Of a DNA stretch of 64,000 nt, positions 12,330 to 22,627 are shown piece after piece. Each line of letters begins with the position of its first letter. Position 1 is the first letter of the stretch. Source of the stretch: Salvelinus alpinus (taxonomy: Eukaryota > Chordata > Actinopteri > Salmoniformes > Salmonidae); contig NC_092092.1 of the NCBI RefSeq assembly GCF_045679555.1, positions 12,214,690 to 12,278,689 of the forward strand. The letters are read 5' to 3'. Made by a program: the position numbers and the translations under genes. The notes under the pieces were generated by a model. The model saw only the letters and a program-made list of their open reading frames with translations, was not told the DNA's origin and searched no databases.

Positions 12330-12716
12330 AACTATTTATTTATTTAGTCTCCACCTAGAGTTGCCTCTTTCCTCTGCTGTGCTGCTGCATTGCAGTCAGC
12401 AATGTTTTCTCTCGGGAGCTATCCATAGCCCGAAAATCAAATCATCTGTCTGCTTGGACACCAGCCTGATCTCCAGCTCCTTCCGCCTCTGGAAACTGTC
12501 TAGGTGGTCATGTGACTTCTCATGCGAGCTGAGGAGGTGGCACTGATTCTTCCAGTCCCTGGTTTACATCCCTGACCAGCACAGATCTGCACTCGTGTGA
12601 AAAAAGTTTGCCGCAAAAACAGAAGGCTACATCATTTTGCATGGAATAGACAAGCCTTGGTCTCTCCACTCTCTCCCCGTTTGCCATCCTCCTATTGTAG
12701 TGGGCCACCGAAAACT
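12330..12716 (-). pseudogene. TTF/ZMYM-type hAT transposase remnant
   Basis: On the minus strand the frame reads MANGERVERPRLVYSMQND and then AFCFCGKLFSHECRS, the TTF zinc-finger pattern of hAT-derived transposases and ZMYM-like proteins. After a frameshift it continues with WKNQCHLLSSHEKSHDHLDS and ELEIRLVSKQTDDLI, also typical of that family. Stops and frameshifts make it non-functional. The N-terminal part near 12720-12830 may continue but is unclear. Confidence 0.6.
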
Positions 12717-15018
12717 TTAGTTGCCCCTAATCTCTTGGGAAATCCCCCTCTTTATCCTGATGTGGCCCAGCCTGCACTAACATATCCCATAAAGATCCAT
12801 TCCTATATTTTGGCCACTCACCGGGATATTTCATGTTTTTTGTGTGGGAGTTGGATTTAGTAAGGCAGCTCCAAAATGCAGGTGTTTCAGCCTAGCTCAG
12901 TGCTTTCTGTGGTGGTGGGGCAGTCAGGATAAAATACAGAGCTCAAAATCATTGGCCACAGATAAAATAACATCAAATCACGTTATATCTACAGTAGCTT
13001 TGATTGGACTGATTATGTCAACATCATACCTTCAAAATCTTAGCTAGCAGTCATCATGAATCAAGTCGACAATCTACTAGCAAATCCTTTTAAATCCTTA
13101 TCATATGAAGAGAAATAATGAAGAGAAATATAGATACAACGTATTGGTGCTCATCCGAGTTTGGACATAAACATTACACAACAAGTTGGAAATGGAAAAT
13201 TCAACAATGAGTGTTTTGGAAAGAATCAGTGGCTAATTGCAAGCATTGCAAAGCAATCACTACTCTGCTGTTCAGTGGAGTGGCTGTGTGGTCCCAAGTC
13301 TAAGATTAAGGGTCTCTTTTCCTAGTTTAAAATGATAAACATTCAACATTGGCCATGTTGTCAATGAAGCATGATTTGTGCGGCGCTCAAAACAACTGTT
13401 AACTTTCATCCAACTCTGAATTGTATATCGGGAACTCGGGCTTCTTTCTGGAGCTATGTCCTGAAAATCACTGACGTCATCATGATTCAACTTTTTTTGT
13501 TGTTGAGTTCCCAGTTGTCTTGAAAGCACTATAAATACAGAGAATGCCAGACTTTGATGACAAAGTTTGATTACAAAAATTTGCCCACGAAGGACCGCCG
13601 TGCCACCTTCCAGTAGCTATATTGACTACGTCTGTCCTAGCTCGCTAATTAATGTCTTAATTGAAATGACAGATTGCCTCTTATCCGCTTGTCGTCCCCC
13701 TTATGCCATAGTTTGTACATCTCAATTGTCAGTAGAAACCACATTAGTTTAAGCAAGTCAGCCATATCAGCTTTGTTTTTTTTTAAAGGTAGTAAATGAG
13801 GCTGAATGAACTGTTTCGCTGCCAGACAAGTCTCCGCTGATAGCCAGGTGTAACAGTGGTAAGGTCTTGGGACAGCTTTATGTAGGCCCTAACAGTTTGT
13901 GGGCACCGTTTGTCACAGTTATAGTGCAATTAATGTTTTGTTTAGTGTTGTGTTGTGTAGTGGCTTTGCTGGCATGCATCCCACTTCTTTTTTTTTTCCC
14001 CCACCAAGATTTACATGCTAAAATCACCACTGGTATAGCGAGATACCGGTAAGTTGTTGGAATTGTTTAACTTGTGAAATCTGAAATATAAACCTAAAAC
14101 CTGTTCATATTGCACAAGTAGTTACCAGTAGCTTGCTAACGCCAGCCAGTCAATGTTATGAAGGCAGTGTTTGTTTTTATTTTGATCAACTGTCATAGAG
14201 GCTCTCTTACTTAATAGCCAAGAAGATCATTTTGTTAGCTAGATCATATTAATGATATTTGAGATGCATTGCCTCATCTTCAGGAACCATGCAGTTCGGC
14301 AGCAGAAGAAATGAACTGATTGGCAACTCTCAGACTGAGCAGCTGTATAGACATTGTCTTCAGTTCTATGGTCAGCCTCCCATCAAAAACATTCCTATCT
14401 CCGAGTTTCAGACCTTCTCTGTGGAAAGGCTGAAATGTAAGTTGTCTAGCTAGCTTCAGTTACTTACTGCTGGTTTAAACGTGTATTGTTACTGACTGTA
14501 TACATAACATTTGTCTGATAGTGTCACCTTTATATACATAACATTACAACCGAGGTAAAGACAGTTTCATGTTGGATATTCAATGGATATTCAATGGATA
14601 TTCGCGCTTTCAAACCTTCAAAGACTCCAAAATAAGTGTCACGATGTTGGAAAAATTGGGCACAACGTAGCACAGGTCTTATTTTCACGATTTGGACATT
14701 AGTTTGCTTTGCAAAGCTAATAAACATGTGGAAATGTGAGCAGCATTTTGTTTTCCTCGTTGAATTAGTTAGAGCGTAAACACAGAACAAACTTTTTTTT
14801 ACATTCAAATTTCAATAGCTCCTTGGTCATGTGACCTACTGACCTCAAACAAGGTTCAGAATGTCCACTCAGTGGGCCTACACATTGCACACCCTTTAGT
14901 TTGTCCATTTTCATCTCACACGTTTTTAAATTAATTTTTCAAACTTTCACATATCAACAGCTTCTTGGTCATGTGACCTACTGACCTCAAACAAGGTGCA
15001 GAATGTCCACTGACTACC

Positions 15019-15588
15019 TGTCATGTTTTGTCATTGATTATCATGTCTTGTCCCTGTGCTTCCCTTCTATTCGTTTCCCTCTGCTGGTCTTATTAGGTTC
15101 TTTCCCTCTTTCTATCCCTCTCTCTCCCTCCCTCTCTCCCTCTCTCGCTCTCTCTCTCTATCGTTCCGTTCCTGCTCCCAGCTGTTCCTCATTCTCCTAA
15201 CTACCTCATTTACTCTTTCACACCTGTCCCCTATTTTGCCCTCTGATTAGAGTCCCTATTTCTCCCTCTGTTTTCCGCTTCTGTCCTTGTCGGATCCTTG
15301 TTTGATGTTTGCTGTTCTGTGTCCTTGTTCCGCCCTGTCGTGTTTTTGCCTTCTTCAGATGCTGCGTGTGAGCAGGTGTCTATGTCAGCTACGGCCTGTG
15401 CCTTCCCGAAGCGACCTGCAGTCTGTGGCCGCGTCTCCAGTCGTTCCTCTCTACTGACGAGAGGATTTCAGTTTTCCTGTTTTGGATTTACCTAGATAAT
15501 ATCCAGGAGTATCGGTTTTTGTTTAAGACTGGAATAAAGACTCTGTTTCTATTAAGTCGCTTTTGGGTCCTCATTCACCAGCATAACA
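15019..15588 (+). mobile_element. Solo LTR of a Gypsy-type retrotransposon
   Basis: It begins TGTCATG and ends CATAACA, with the 5-bp target duplication CTACC at 15014-15018 and 15589-15593. Near the right end 'ggaataaagactctg' holds a polyadenylation signal. Removing it restores an intact 142-bp repeat unit, so the boundaries are precise. No internal retrotransposon genes are present. The Gypsy assignment is from general resemblance to salmonid LTRs. Confidence 0.9.
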
Positions 15589-15725
15589 CTACCCTTCTAT
15601 ATTGCACACACTTTAGTTTATCCCTTTTCATCTCACAAGATTTTACATACATTTTCCAAAATTTAAGATTTCAATAGCTCCTTGGTCATGTGACCTACTG
15701 ACTTCAAACAAGGTTCAGAATGTAC

Positions 15726-15890
15726 ACTCAATCAATCAATCAATCAATTTTATTTTATATAGCCCTTCGTACATCAGCTAATATCTCGAAGTGCTGTACA
15801 GACACCCAGCCTAAAACCCCAAACAGCTAGTAATGCAGGTGTAGAAGCACGGTGGCTAGGAAAAACTCCCTAGAAAGGCCAAGCTTTTCC
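15726..15890 (+). mobile_element. Short dispersed-repeat insertion in the left array
   Basis: It starts with (atca)n, then 'tttattttatatagcccttc', and ends near 'tagaaaggccaagctttt'. The word CACTCA occurs on both sides (about 15724 and 15891), and intact repeat units have it once, so it looks like a target duplication. The sequence is a common salmonid repeat as I recall; I do not know its class. Confidence 0.7.
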
Positions 15891-15945
15891 ACTCAGTGGG
15901 CCTACACATTGCACATTGTCCATTTTCATCTCACACAATTCGAAA

Positions 15946-16534
15946 CAGGCTCTGTGCACCTGGTAACCCGCCCACTTTTTTCTGCTCACAGACTAAATCC
16001 GCACTCCAACCTCCATGGCCTGAGTGCTGCCCCAACCCCCGAGTTCGGCCACCCCTGCTTGGACTTGGAATGCCCCCCGCTTTGATGGAGGCATCCTTGT
16101 GCACCTGGTAACCTGAAATAAGCTCTGTGCACCTGGTGACCCGCCCGCTTTTATCCGCTCAGAGACTAAGTCCCCAACCTCCACCTTCTGAGTGCTGCCC
16201 CCAACCCCTGTGTCCGGCCGCCCCTGTTCGGACTCTCAGTCCCCCCCCCCCCCCACTTTGGGGGAAGTCTCCTCGTGCACCTGGTGACCTTTTGACTTCC
16301 ACAGCGAGTCCCAACCTGATTCACAGTCCCACCAGAGGATGGGCCTGGGCGGATGGGCGACCACCACCTAGCCCCCTACCTATCCAGAGCCCAATGTCAA
16401 TGTCTTATGCCTTCTACCCGCCTGCCTGGGCTCTCTCACACTCTGTGTCTGGCCTCTGGCCCCTCGCCATTCTCCGTGCACCTGGTAACCCGTAAGTAAA
16501 GATGGAGGATGGTGGAGGAAGATGCCTTCTGTCC
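15946..16534 (-). other. Putative rDNA 3' spacer with GTGCACCTGGT repeats
   Basis: This GC-rich stretch directly follows the 3' end of the 28S-like sequence, where the external transcribed or intergenic spacer would lie. The word 'gtgcacctggt' recurs at about 15953, 16099, 16127, 16276 and 16477, with similar text between. Its unlike base composition and position suggest it was captured together with the 28S fragment. I cannot confirm this without a salmonid rDNA reference. Confidence 0.5.
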
Positions 16535-16966
16535 TCGACAAAAGCTTGGATCGAGGGCTCACTTTCAATAGATCGTAGCGAGTGAGCTACTCTGTTACGT
16601 ACGAAACCCTGACCCAGAATCAGCTTGTCTAGGAGTGATTTAGCACCAGTTTCCCCACAAACATGCGGTTCACATCAGGAGAGAGGCGACAACTCATCCG
16701 GCCACACCCCAACCCCGCCACAAACGGTTCTACTCACCTGCCAAAAGAGGCAGGCTATCCCGGGCCAACCGAAGATCCACAGCACTACGGTATCTTTACG
16801 TTTAGGGGGTATTCTGACTTAGAGGCGTTCAGTCATAATCCCACAGATGGTGGCTTCACACCATTGGCTCCTCAGCCAAGCACATACACCAAATGTCTGA
16901 ACCTGCGGTTCCTCTCGTACTGAGCAGGATTACTATTGCATCAACACATCATCAGTAGGGTAAAAT

Positions 16967-17007
<41 letters not shown>

Positions 17008-17476
17008 ATTAGTGGGTGAACAATCCAACGCTTGGTGAATTCTGCTTCACAATGATAGAAAGAGCCGACATGAAAGGATCAAAAAGCGATGCCGCTATGA
17101 ACGCTTGGCCGCCACAAGCCAGTTATCGTTGTGGTAACTTTTCTGACACCTCCTGCTTAAAAGCCAAAAATTCAGTAGGATCGTGAGGCCCTGCTTTCAC
17201 GGTCTGTATTCATATAGAAAATCAAGTTCAAGCGAGCTTTTGCCCTTCTGCTCCACTGGAAGTTTCTGTCCTCCATAAGCTCGCCTTAGGACACCTGCGT
17301 TACCGTTTGACAGGTGTAACACCACAGTCAAAATCCCCACCTGCCACTGTCCCCGGAGCGGGTCACACCTGGCGCGAAAAACGAGAAGAGTAGTGGTATT
17401 TCACCGGTGGCCGAGGCCTCCCACTTATTCTACACCTCTCATGTCTCTTCACAGTGCCAGACTAGAGTCAAGCTTT
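16535..17476 (-). rRNA. 28S rRNA 3'-end fragment, pseudogene
   Basis: Read on the minus strand this is the last ~940 nt of large-subunit rRNA. Landmarks are 'aagcttgactctagtctggc' near the 5' edge, 'gaccgtcgtgagacaggtta', the sarcin-ricin loop 'agtacgagaggaaccgcag' near 16905-16925, and a terminal 'gatctattgaaag'. Many substitutions at otherwise invariant sites show it is not a working gene (for example 'ccacagtcaaaatccc' where 'ccccagtcaaactccc' is usual). It is cut off at 17476, where 142-bp repeat sequence begins. Confidence 0.92.
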
Positions 17477-18600
17477 AATAAATCATGTAAAAAACGTGTT
17501 AGTGTGAAATATAGAAGAGTAGTCAGTGGACACTCTGAACCTTCTTTGAGTCCAGTAGGTCACATAACCAAAAGAGCTATTGAAATTAGAATGTTACAAA
17601 ATTAATGTAAAATCGTGTGAGATGAAAATGGACAAACTAAAGGGTGTGCAATGTGTAGGCCCACTGAGTGCACATTCTGAACCTCGTTTGAAGTCAGTAG
17701 GTCACATGACCAAGGAGCTGTTGAAATTGTAAAGTTTACAAAATTCATGTAAAATCATGTGAGATGAAAACGGACTAACTAAATGGTTTGCAACATAGAA
17801 GGGTAGTCAATGAACATTCTGAACAGTGTTTGAAGTCAGTAGGTCACATGACCAAGAAGCTATTGAAATGAGAAAGTTTGAAAAATGTATGTAAAAACAC
17901 GTGAGATGAAAATGGACAAACTAAATGGTGTGCAATGTGGTATTTCACCGGTGGCCGAGGCCTCCCACTTATTCTACACCTCTCATGTCTCTTCACAGTG
18001 CCAGACTAGAGTCAAGCTTTAATAAATCATGTAAAAAACGTGTTAGTGTGAAATATAGAAGAGTAGTCAGTGGACACTCTGAACCTTCTTGGTCACATGA
18101 CCAAGGAGCTATTGAAATTAGAATGTTTACAAAATTCATGTAAAATCGTGTGAGATGACAATGGACAAACTAAAGTGTGTGAAATATAGAAAGATAGTTA
18201 GTGGACATTATGAACCTTGTTTGAAGTCAGTAGGTCACATGATCAAGGAGCTATTGAAATTCTAAAGTTTACAAAGTTAATGTAAAATCGTGTGAGATGA
18301 AAATGGACAAACTAAAGGGTGTGCAATGTGTAGGCCCACTGAGTGTACATTCTGAACCTTGTTTGAGTCCAGTAGGTCACATGACCAAGGAGCTATTGGA
18401 ATTCTAAAGTTAACAAAATTAATGTAAAATCGTGTGAGATGAAAACGGACAAACTAAAGGGTGTGAAATATAGAAGGGTAGTCAGTGGACATTCTGCACC
18501 TTGTTTGAGGTCAGTAGGTCACATAATCAAGGAGATATTGAAATTAGAAACATAGAATTTAAATAGTGCAAGATGTAATTCGACAAAAACAAAGTGTGTG
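17477..18600 (+). repeat. 142-bp tandem repeat, right array
   Basis: The anchor 'ggtcac' starts at 17558, 17700, 17842, 18091, 18233, 18375 and 18517. All steps are 142 bp except the one spanning the second 28S-tail copy. Units contain 'aaggagctattgaaat' and 'gagatgaaaatggacaaact'. A more diverged unit follows near 18655. Two sub-types alternate at one point in the unit ('gtaggcccactgag' and 'atagaagggtagtcag'). Confidence 0.93.
17938..18020 (-). rRNA. Second copy of the 28S edge, embedded in the array
   Basis: 17938-18090 repeats 17394-17546 almost exactly at an offset of 544 bp: the last ~80 bp of 28S-like sequence plus the start of the repeat array. An 11-bp deletion follows at 18090/18091. 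This is a local duplication of the rDNA/array junction. Confidence 0.88.
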
Positions 18601-19240
18601 CAATGTGTGTCTATGCCATTGGGTTAGCTAGAACCCGTTTAAAAAGTTTTAGAAGTTATGGTTAAAGAGCTATTGAAATTTGAAAAATGAGATTTGTCAC
18701 TATGTTGACGGTCTCTAAGGAAAGGAAAACTACAGGCGAATATCCATTTAATATCCAACCTGAATCTGTATTTACCTTGGTAACATACCATGGGGTTTTG
18801 ATCTGGTTTTGTCATTCCAGTGTTGAAGACGGTTGAAAACCTTTGAGTGAGCTATGTGAAAACATCTGAACAATATACCAAGAAACTGGATGCAGTTCTC
18901 CAATTGGAACTTTCCTTACAAAATAGAGGCTGTGAGTACAAAATGGCGATCAATATAATTCAAATCGAAACATTCAGAATTCCATAATAAGTACCTAAAG
19001 AAGATATTCATATTGTGTATTGACTTTAAATCTTTCATCAAAGGTAAATTGAAAACACGGTTGAATTGCTGGTGGTAAGTAAGAGCTTCATATTGTAATG
19101 GTTTCTTTTGGGATGTTGAGATTCTTTATTTTAAAGCCCGCTAAAGATGACCGGAAGTTTCAAATTGGGCCCAGTGAATATGAGAAGCGATGAAAGGACC
19201 ACATCTCCCACTTCGTTCTCCGGCTTGCATACCGCCAAAT

Positions 19241-19949
19241 GTAACTGACAGCCTTTTCAATAAACATGTCATGTCCCTTTCTCCAAATAGGCTTGTACCA
19301 AATTATTAGTGACAGAATAACAAGTAATTCTCTTAGGGGCCAATTCTGACTTCGAATTGAAGCATGAGAATGGCATGATATTCATCCACTATTTGTTTGG
19401 GGTGGAGATCTAATAAATGAAGGTGTGGCGGAGCTGTATTCTGACCTTGACTTAATTCCCTGATAATTCCACCACCTTTACGCGTGAGCAAACCTGGAAT
19501 AAGGCCTACGAGCAAACCAGGAATAAGGTCTAGCGAACCTACCGGTTCCAAGTGGAAAAAGCATCTACTTATTTTTGTTCCAATAGAAATAACACCATTC
19601 TCTTTACACTGTAATTTACAACTTGATAAGAGCTAGGTAAATGAGTCATCTGTTTGGATAAGGGAATTGTAAATATAAATGACACTTGTTTTACATCTAT
19701 TTTACCTTATGGTTGAGACAAATGTGTAACCAGTCATATGGCAGCAAACTGAAGCATATCTTTCCCACATGAATGTTTATGAAATGTTGTGCCATTATGT
19801 AGAATTGAAATTGTACAGGCTTTTAACTTCCAGTGATGGGAACTCGTTAACATCTTAATTATAGGCTACCCAGACTTTCTGTATGCTATTTCTATCTTGT
19901 TATTAGCCACTATCAGTATCGACCGTCAGTAGGCAGAGTAACTACATAT
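19241..19949. other. PRIM2 intron, nothing recognised
   Basis: Intronic sequence after the third PRIM2 exon. No transposon end, exon or long repeat was recognised. Confidence 0.4.
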
Positions 19950-20290
19950 TGTAATGACCCGGCTGGGTCATAAAGGGAAAAGAGACGGACTCTAGGTGTG
20001 CAGGTCAGAACACAGGTTTATTCCTAAACTGGGCTATTGTTCCGGCCACAGCCCACGCCGCTAAATGCCGAACATACACAATGTTACACTGTCGAGTTAA
20101 GGGTCACTCTCAAAGGAACAGATCAAGGCCCCGAACAGAAAGAAAAGAAAGATGATACAGTAATCCCTATTTATGCATTTCCAAATCCCGCGGGATTACC
20201 CATCATACTCCTGACATATTTAACCCCTGCTAGTAGCCATGAGAACCATAACACACCCACAAACACAGAACACAATACCGGGTCGTTACA
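19950..20290. mobile_element. Short LTR-like element
   Basis: Starts TGTAATGACCCGG and ends CCGGGTCGTTACA, an inverted 13-bp match with one difference, flanked by ATAT on both sides (19946-19949 and 20291-20294). TG...CA ends with a 4-bp duplication fit a small solo LTR. The rest of the intron (20295-21063) shows nothing recognisable. Confidence 0.55.
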
Positions 20291-21183
20291 ATATACTCAG
20301 CTGCCAATTTACTGTTGGTTCCCTTCAGTTGGTATAGCCTACAATACTATTCAATATTACTACTTAATTTGCTTCCTCTATAAATTCAGTCATGGCAGTG
20401 TGGTTGTTGCTGAGGATTATTACTAACACTTGATAATATATTTAGAAAAAAGACATGTAGGCTAATTAAATCCTTGTGGAGCGGAGTAGCGCAATACTTG
20501 ACCGTGTCATCACACAGCTCCCTGGTTAGTGCAGGCAATAGACGGAGGGTATAGCCAGCCTACTATTGTACACTGTTCTCCCTATTGTAATTATATGTAC
20601 ACTAATCTTCCAACATTACCATGGGTTGAAGAACTGAATGTGGCAATTTTCAGAATGAATCAAACCACCATTTTCTTTCTACGTGCGGATCTTCGTCAGG
20701 TCTTTCATTGATCCCTAAAACTCGGAACCCTTCTCTTACTAAATTCTATTGTCGTCAAAAGGTACACCGTATTTAAAGGGATGGCTTAAGTTAAATGTTC
20801 TGAAAACCCCATTGAATGAAAACTCCACGAGAAAATATGTTGTCCAGCAAGTAGGAGGGTTTTCAGCGGGTTGAATGAAATTTATTAATTTTTAAGAGCG
20901 TGCATTTAGCCACACCTGCAGAGCGCGTTACGCGACTGAATAAGGTAAGTCTGAATACCAAATACTGAGAAGTGCGTACGAAAGCCATACATTCCTATGT
21001 CAGAATCGGGCCCTTATTTTGTAAATTGAACAAACAATGTTCATTTAAAAAAAAATCTTATAGAGAACATCTCAGACGGTGGTTTATCCAGCAAGAGATT
21101 TACCTTTTCAGTTATCGTTTCAATGACCTGCTTTCCAAATGCAAATGCGATTTTCTACATCGCAATAATCTTCACTATGATAC

Positions 21184-22627
21184 GGGGAGTCTTTATATTG
21201 TTGTTGGGAGGGAAATACACATTGTACTCGCAAATGTGAGCAAAACACCTCTGACACCAATTTAATGACGGGAATTGGCAAAACCAAGTAATTGGTTCAT
21301 CTATGTCGTCGATCGGTGAATGCAACAAGTGTTTGCGCTGATGCAAAATTGATTTGATTTCTATTCAAAAACATTTAAAAAGTAACAGGTGTAAACTTTG
21401 CTAAGTGTAAATTCTCAGTAAATCGGGGTATATATTCATTAGTCCAATATAAACTCTGGATTTCGTTTGGAGTAAACCGTTTCTGAAGCAAAACGTTTTG
21501 CAACAGAACAAAACGTTTTGCAACAGAATCCGAATAATGAATACACTCCTGGTCATGGCGCTGTTTGGACATTCTATATTTATGGTATTGTTACAGACCT
21601 GCCAGCAGATGGTGCTGTCAGCTCGCAATAGTATACCTGTCTGAAAATGTCTGCTGTGAGGGGGGTTGTTTTTGCAATGGGTCTGTTTGAAGTGTAATCT
21701 TATTATTTTACTTCAAAGGTGCATTTCATAAGATTTGTTGCAGCTAATTGCGATAAATTAATACTTGTAAAAGATAAATCAATTGAACTTGAATGGGATG
21801 AATTTACAGTAGTGTATAGAACATTTTCCTTCTCGTTTTATTTGACAGGACCATTGAGTGAACACTGTTTTTAGTAATGCAATATGGCAACGAGGGAGGT
21901 GACCTCCACCCACCCCAATTACTCTTGCCGGTTAGTTGTCAACTAAAATAGATTTTTGCACTGTGAAAGGCCAGGAAAAGGTGTTGATCACCTGCATGCC
22001 CAGAAGGAGATAGGTAAAACATTTTCCCAAACAGTCCCTGGATAGAATTATTTGAGTGGCAGGTGGTGAAGCGTTTGTTATGGCCGCAGGTTCTACATAG
22101 CTGGCAGCCGTTCTTTGTTAACGGTTTTGACTTGGAGATGGGCGGCAGGGTTCTAACTGTCTACCCTTTCAAGGTTAACTGTGTTTACCTCTAATTAGTG
22201 TTAACACCTGATGCTCTGTGACTATAAAGGCTCTGATGCATTCTGGGTCTTCAGTGTAAGATATCCCACAATGGTCAAAACTGACTGAAACCGGGAGGGA
22301 CTAATGAATATGACCCAGCTTACCACATTCACTCACCTTACCATGTGTTTACACCTTACTTTATTGATTTAGACACATACCAGTCAGATAGGTCATCGAC
22401 AGACCGGGGACACATACCAGTCAGACATTGTAGATCATCGACAGACTGGGGACACACTGTCTTTCATTTGTTTAGGCCTAAGAGGACACGATTGATGGCC
22501 AAGTGTACTGTACAGTCTTCATCTCACTCCTGAGAATGCAACAACATTACATTGTTAGCTATACAGTCAAGTGTCAATATGTGTCTTTCTGTCACTTTCT
22601 ACCACCTTTTTTCTAATGTCTGATGAG
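21184..22627. other. PRIM2 intron, nothing certain
   Basis: Between the fourth and fifth PRIM2 exons. Around 21480-21550 the doubled word 'caaaacgttttgcaacagaa' belongs, as I recall, to a common salmonid repeat. Nothing else recognised. Confidence 0.35.

Larger units (their letters stand above)
10366..14032. mobile_element. hAT-like insertion zone between RAB23 and PRIM2
   Basis: The left edge is 'cagggccagtcctcgac'. The right edge is 'ttacatgctaaaatcaccac' followed by 'tg', and as I recall both resemble the ends of fish hAT elements. In between lie a TTF/ZMYM-type transposase remnant (12330-12716) and an inserted Tc1 relic (10461-11434). The two edges do not match each other well, and an 8-bp target duplication is not convincing, so more than one element may be involved. 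The segments 11435-12329 and 12717-14032 hold no other recognisable coding sequence; 13380-13550 resembles a common salmonid repeat. Confidence 0.35.
14815..15945 (-). repeat. 142-bp tandem repeat, left array (inverted)
   Basis: The unit contains 'ggtcatgtgacctactgac' and 'tgtccattttcatctcacac'. 'ggtcatgtgacc' starts at 14825, 14967 and 15684. The first spacing is 142; the second is 717, which becomes 142 after removing the 570-bp LTR and its 5-bp duplication. This array is the reverse complement of the one at 17477-18600. It is interrupted by the LTR (15019-15588) and another insertion (15726-15890), and ends against the rDNA-like spacer. Confidence 0.92.
14549..18781. mobile_element. Foldback-like composite element carrying rDNA
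   Basis: The left end begins 'accgaggtaaagacag' and holds 'gttggatattcaatggatat'. The right end, read in complement, begins 'accaaggtaaatacag' and holds 'gttggatattaaatggatat'. The similarity covers about 45 bp. The flanks 'aacattaca' (14540-14548) and 'aacatacca' (18782-18790) match at 7 of 9 positions and could be an old target duplication. Inside, 142-bp repeats run leftward on the left and rightward on the right of a ribosomal DNA core. This matches the layout of foldback or Galileo-like elements (long termini made of tandem repeats), but I see no transposase. It ends 39 bp before PRIM2 exon 2. Confidence 0.65.

Noticed and set aside
16535-17476. Functional 28S gene
   Set aside because: Truncated to the last ~940 nt, with many changes at conserved sites, inside an intron.
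14815-18600. Regular 142-bp spacing, considered as a CRISPR-like array
   Set aside because: Whole units are repeated with no unique spacers, and the host is a vertebrate.
18844-18846. In-frame TGA read as selenocysteine
   Set aside because: PRIM2 is not a selenoprotein, a second TGA follows in the next exon, and two donors are also lost.
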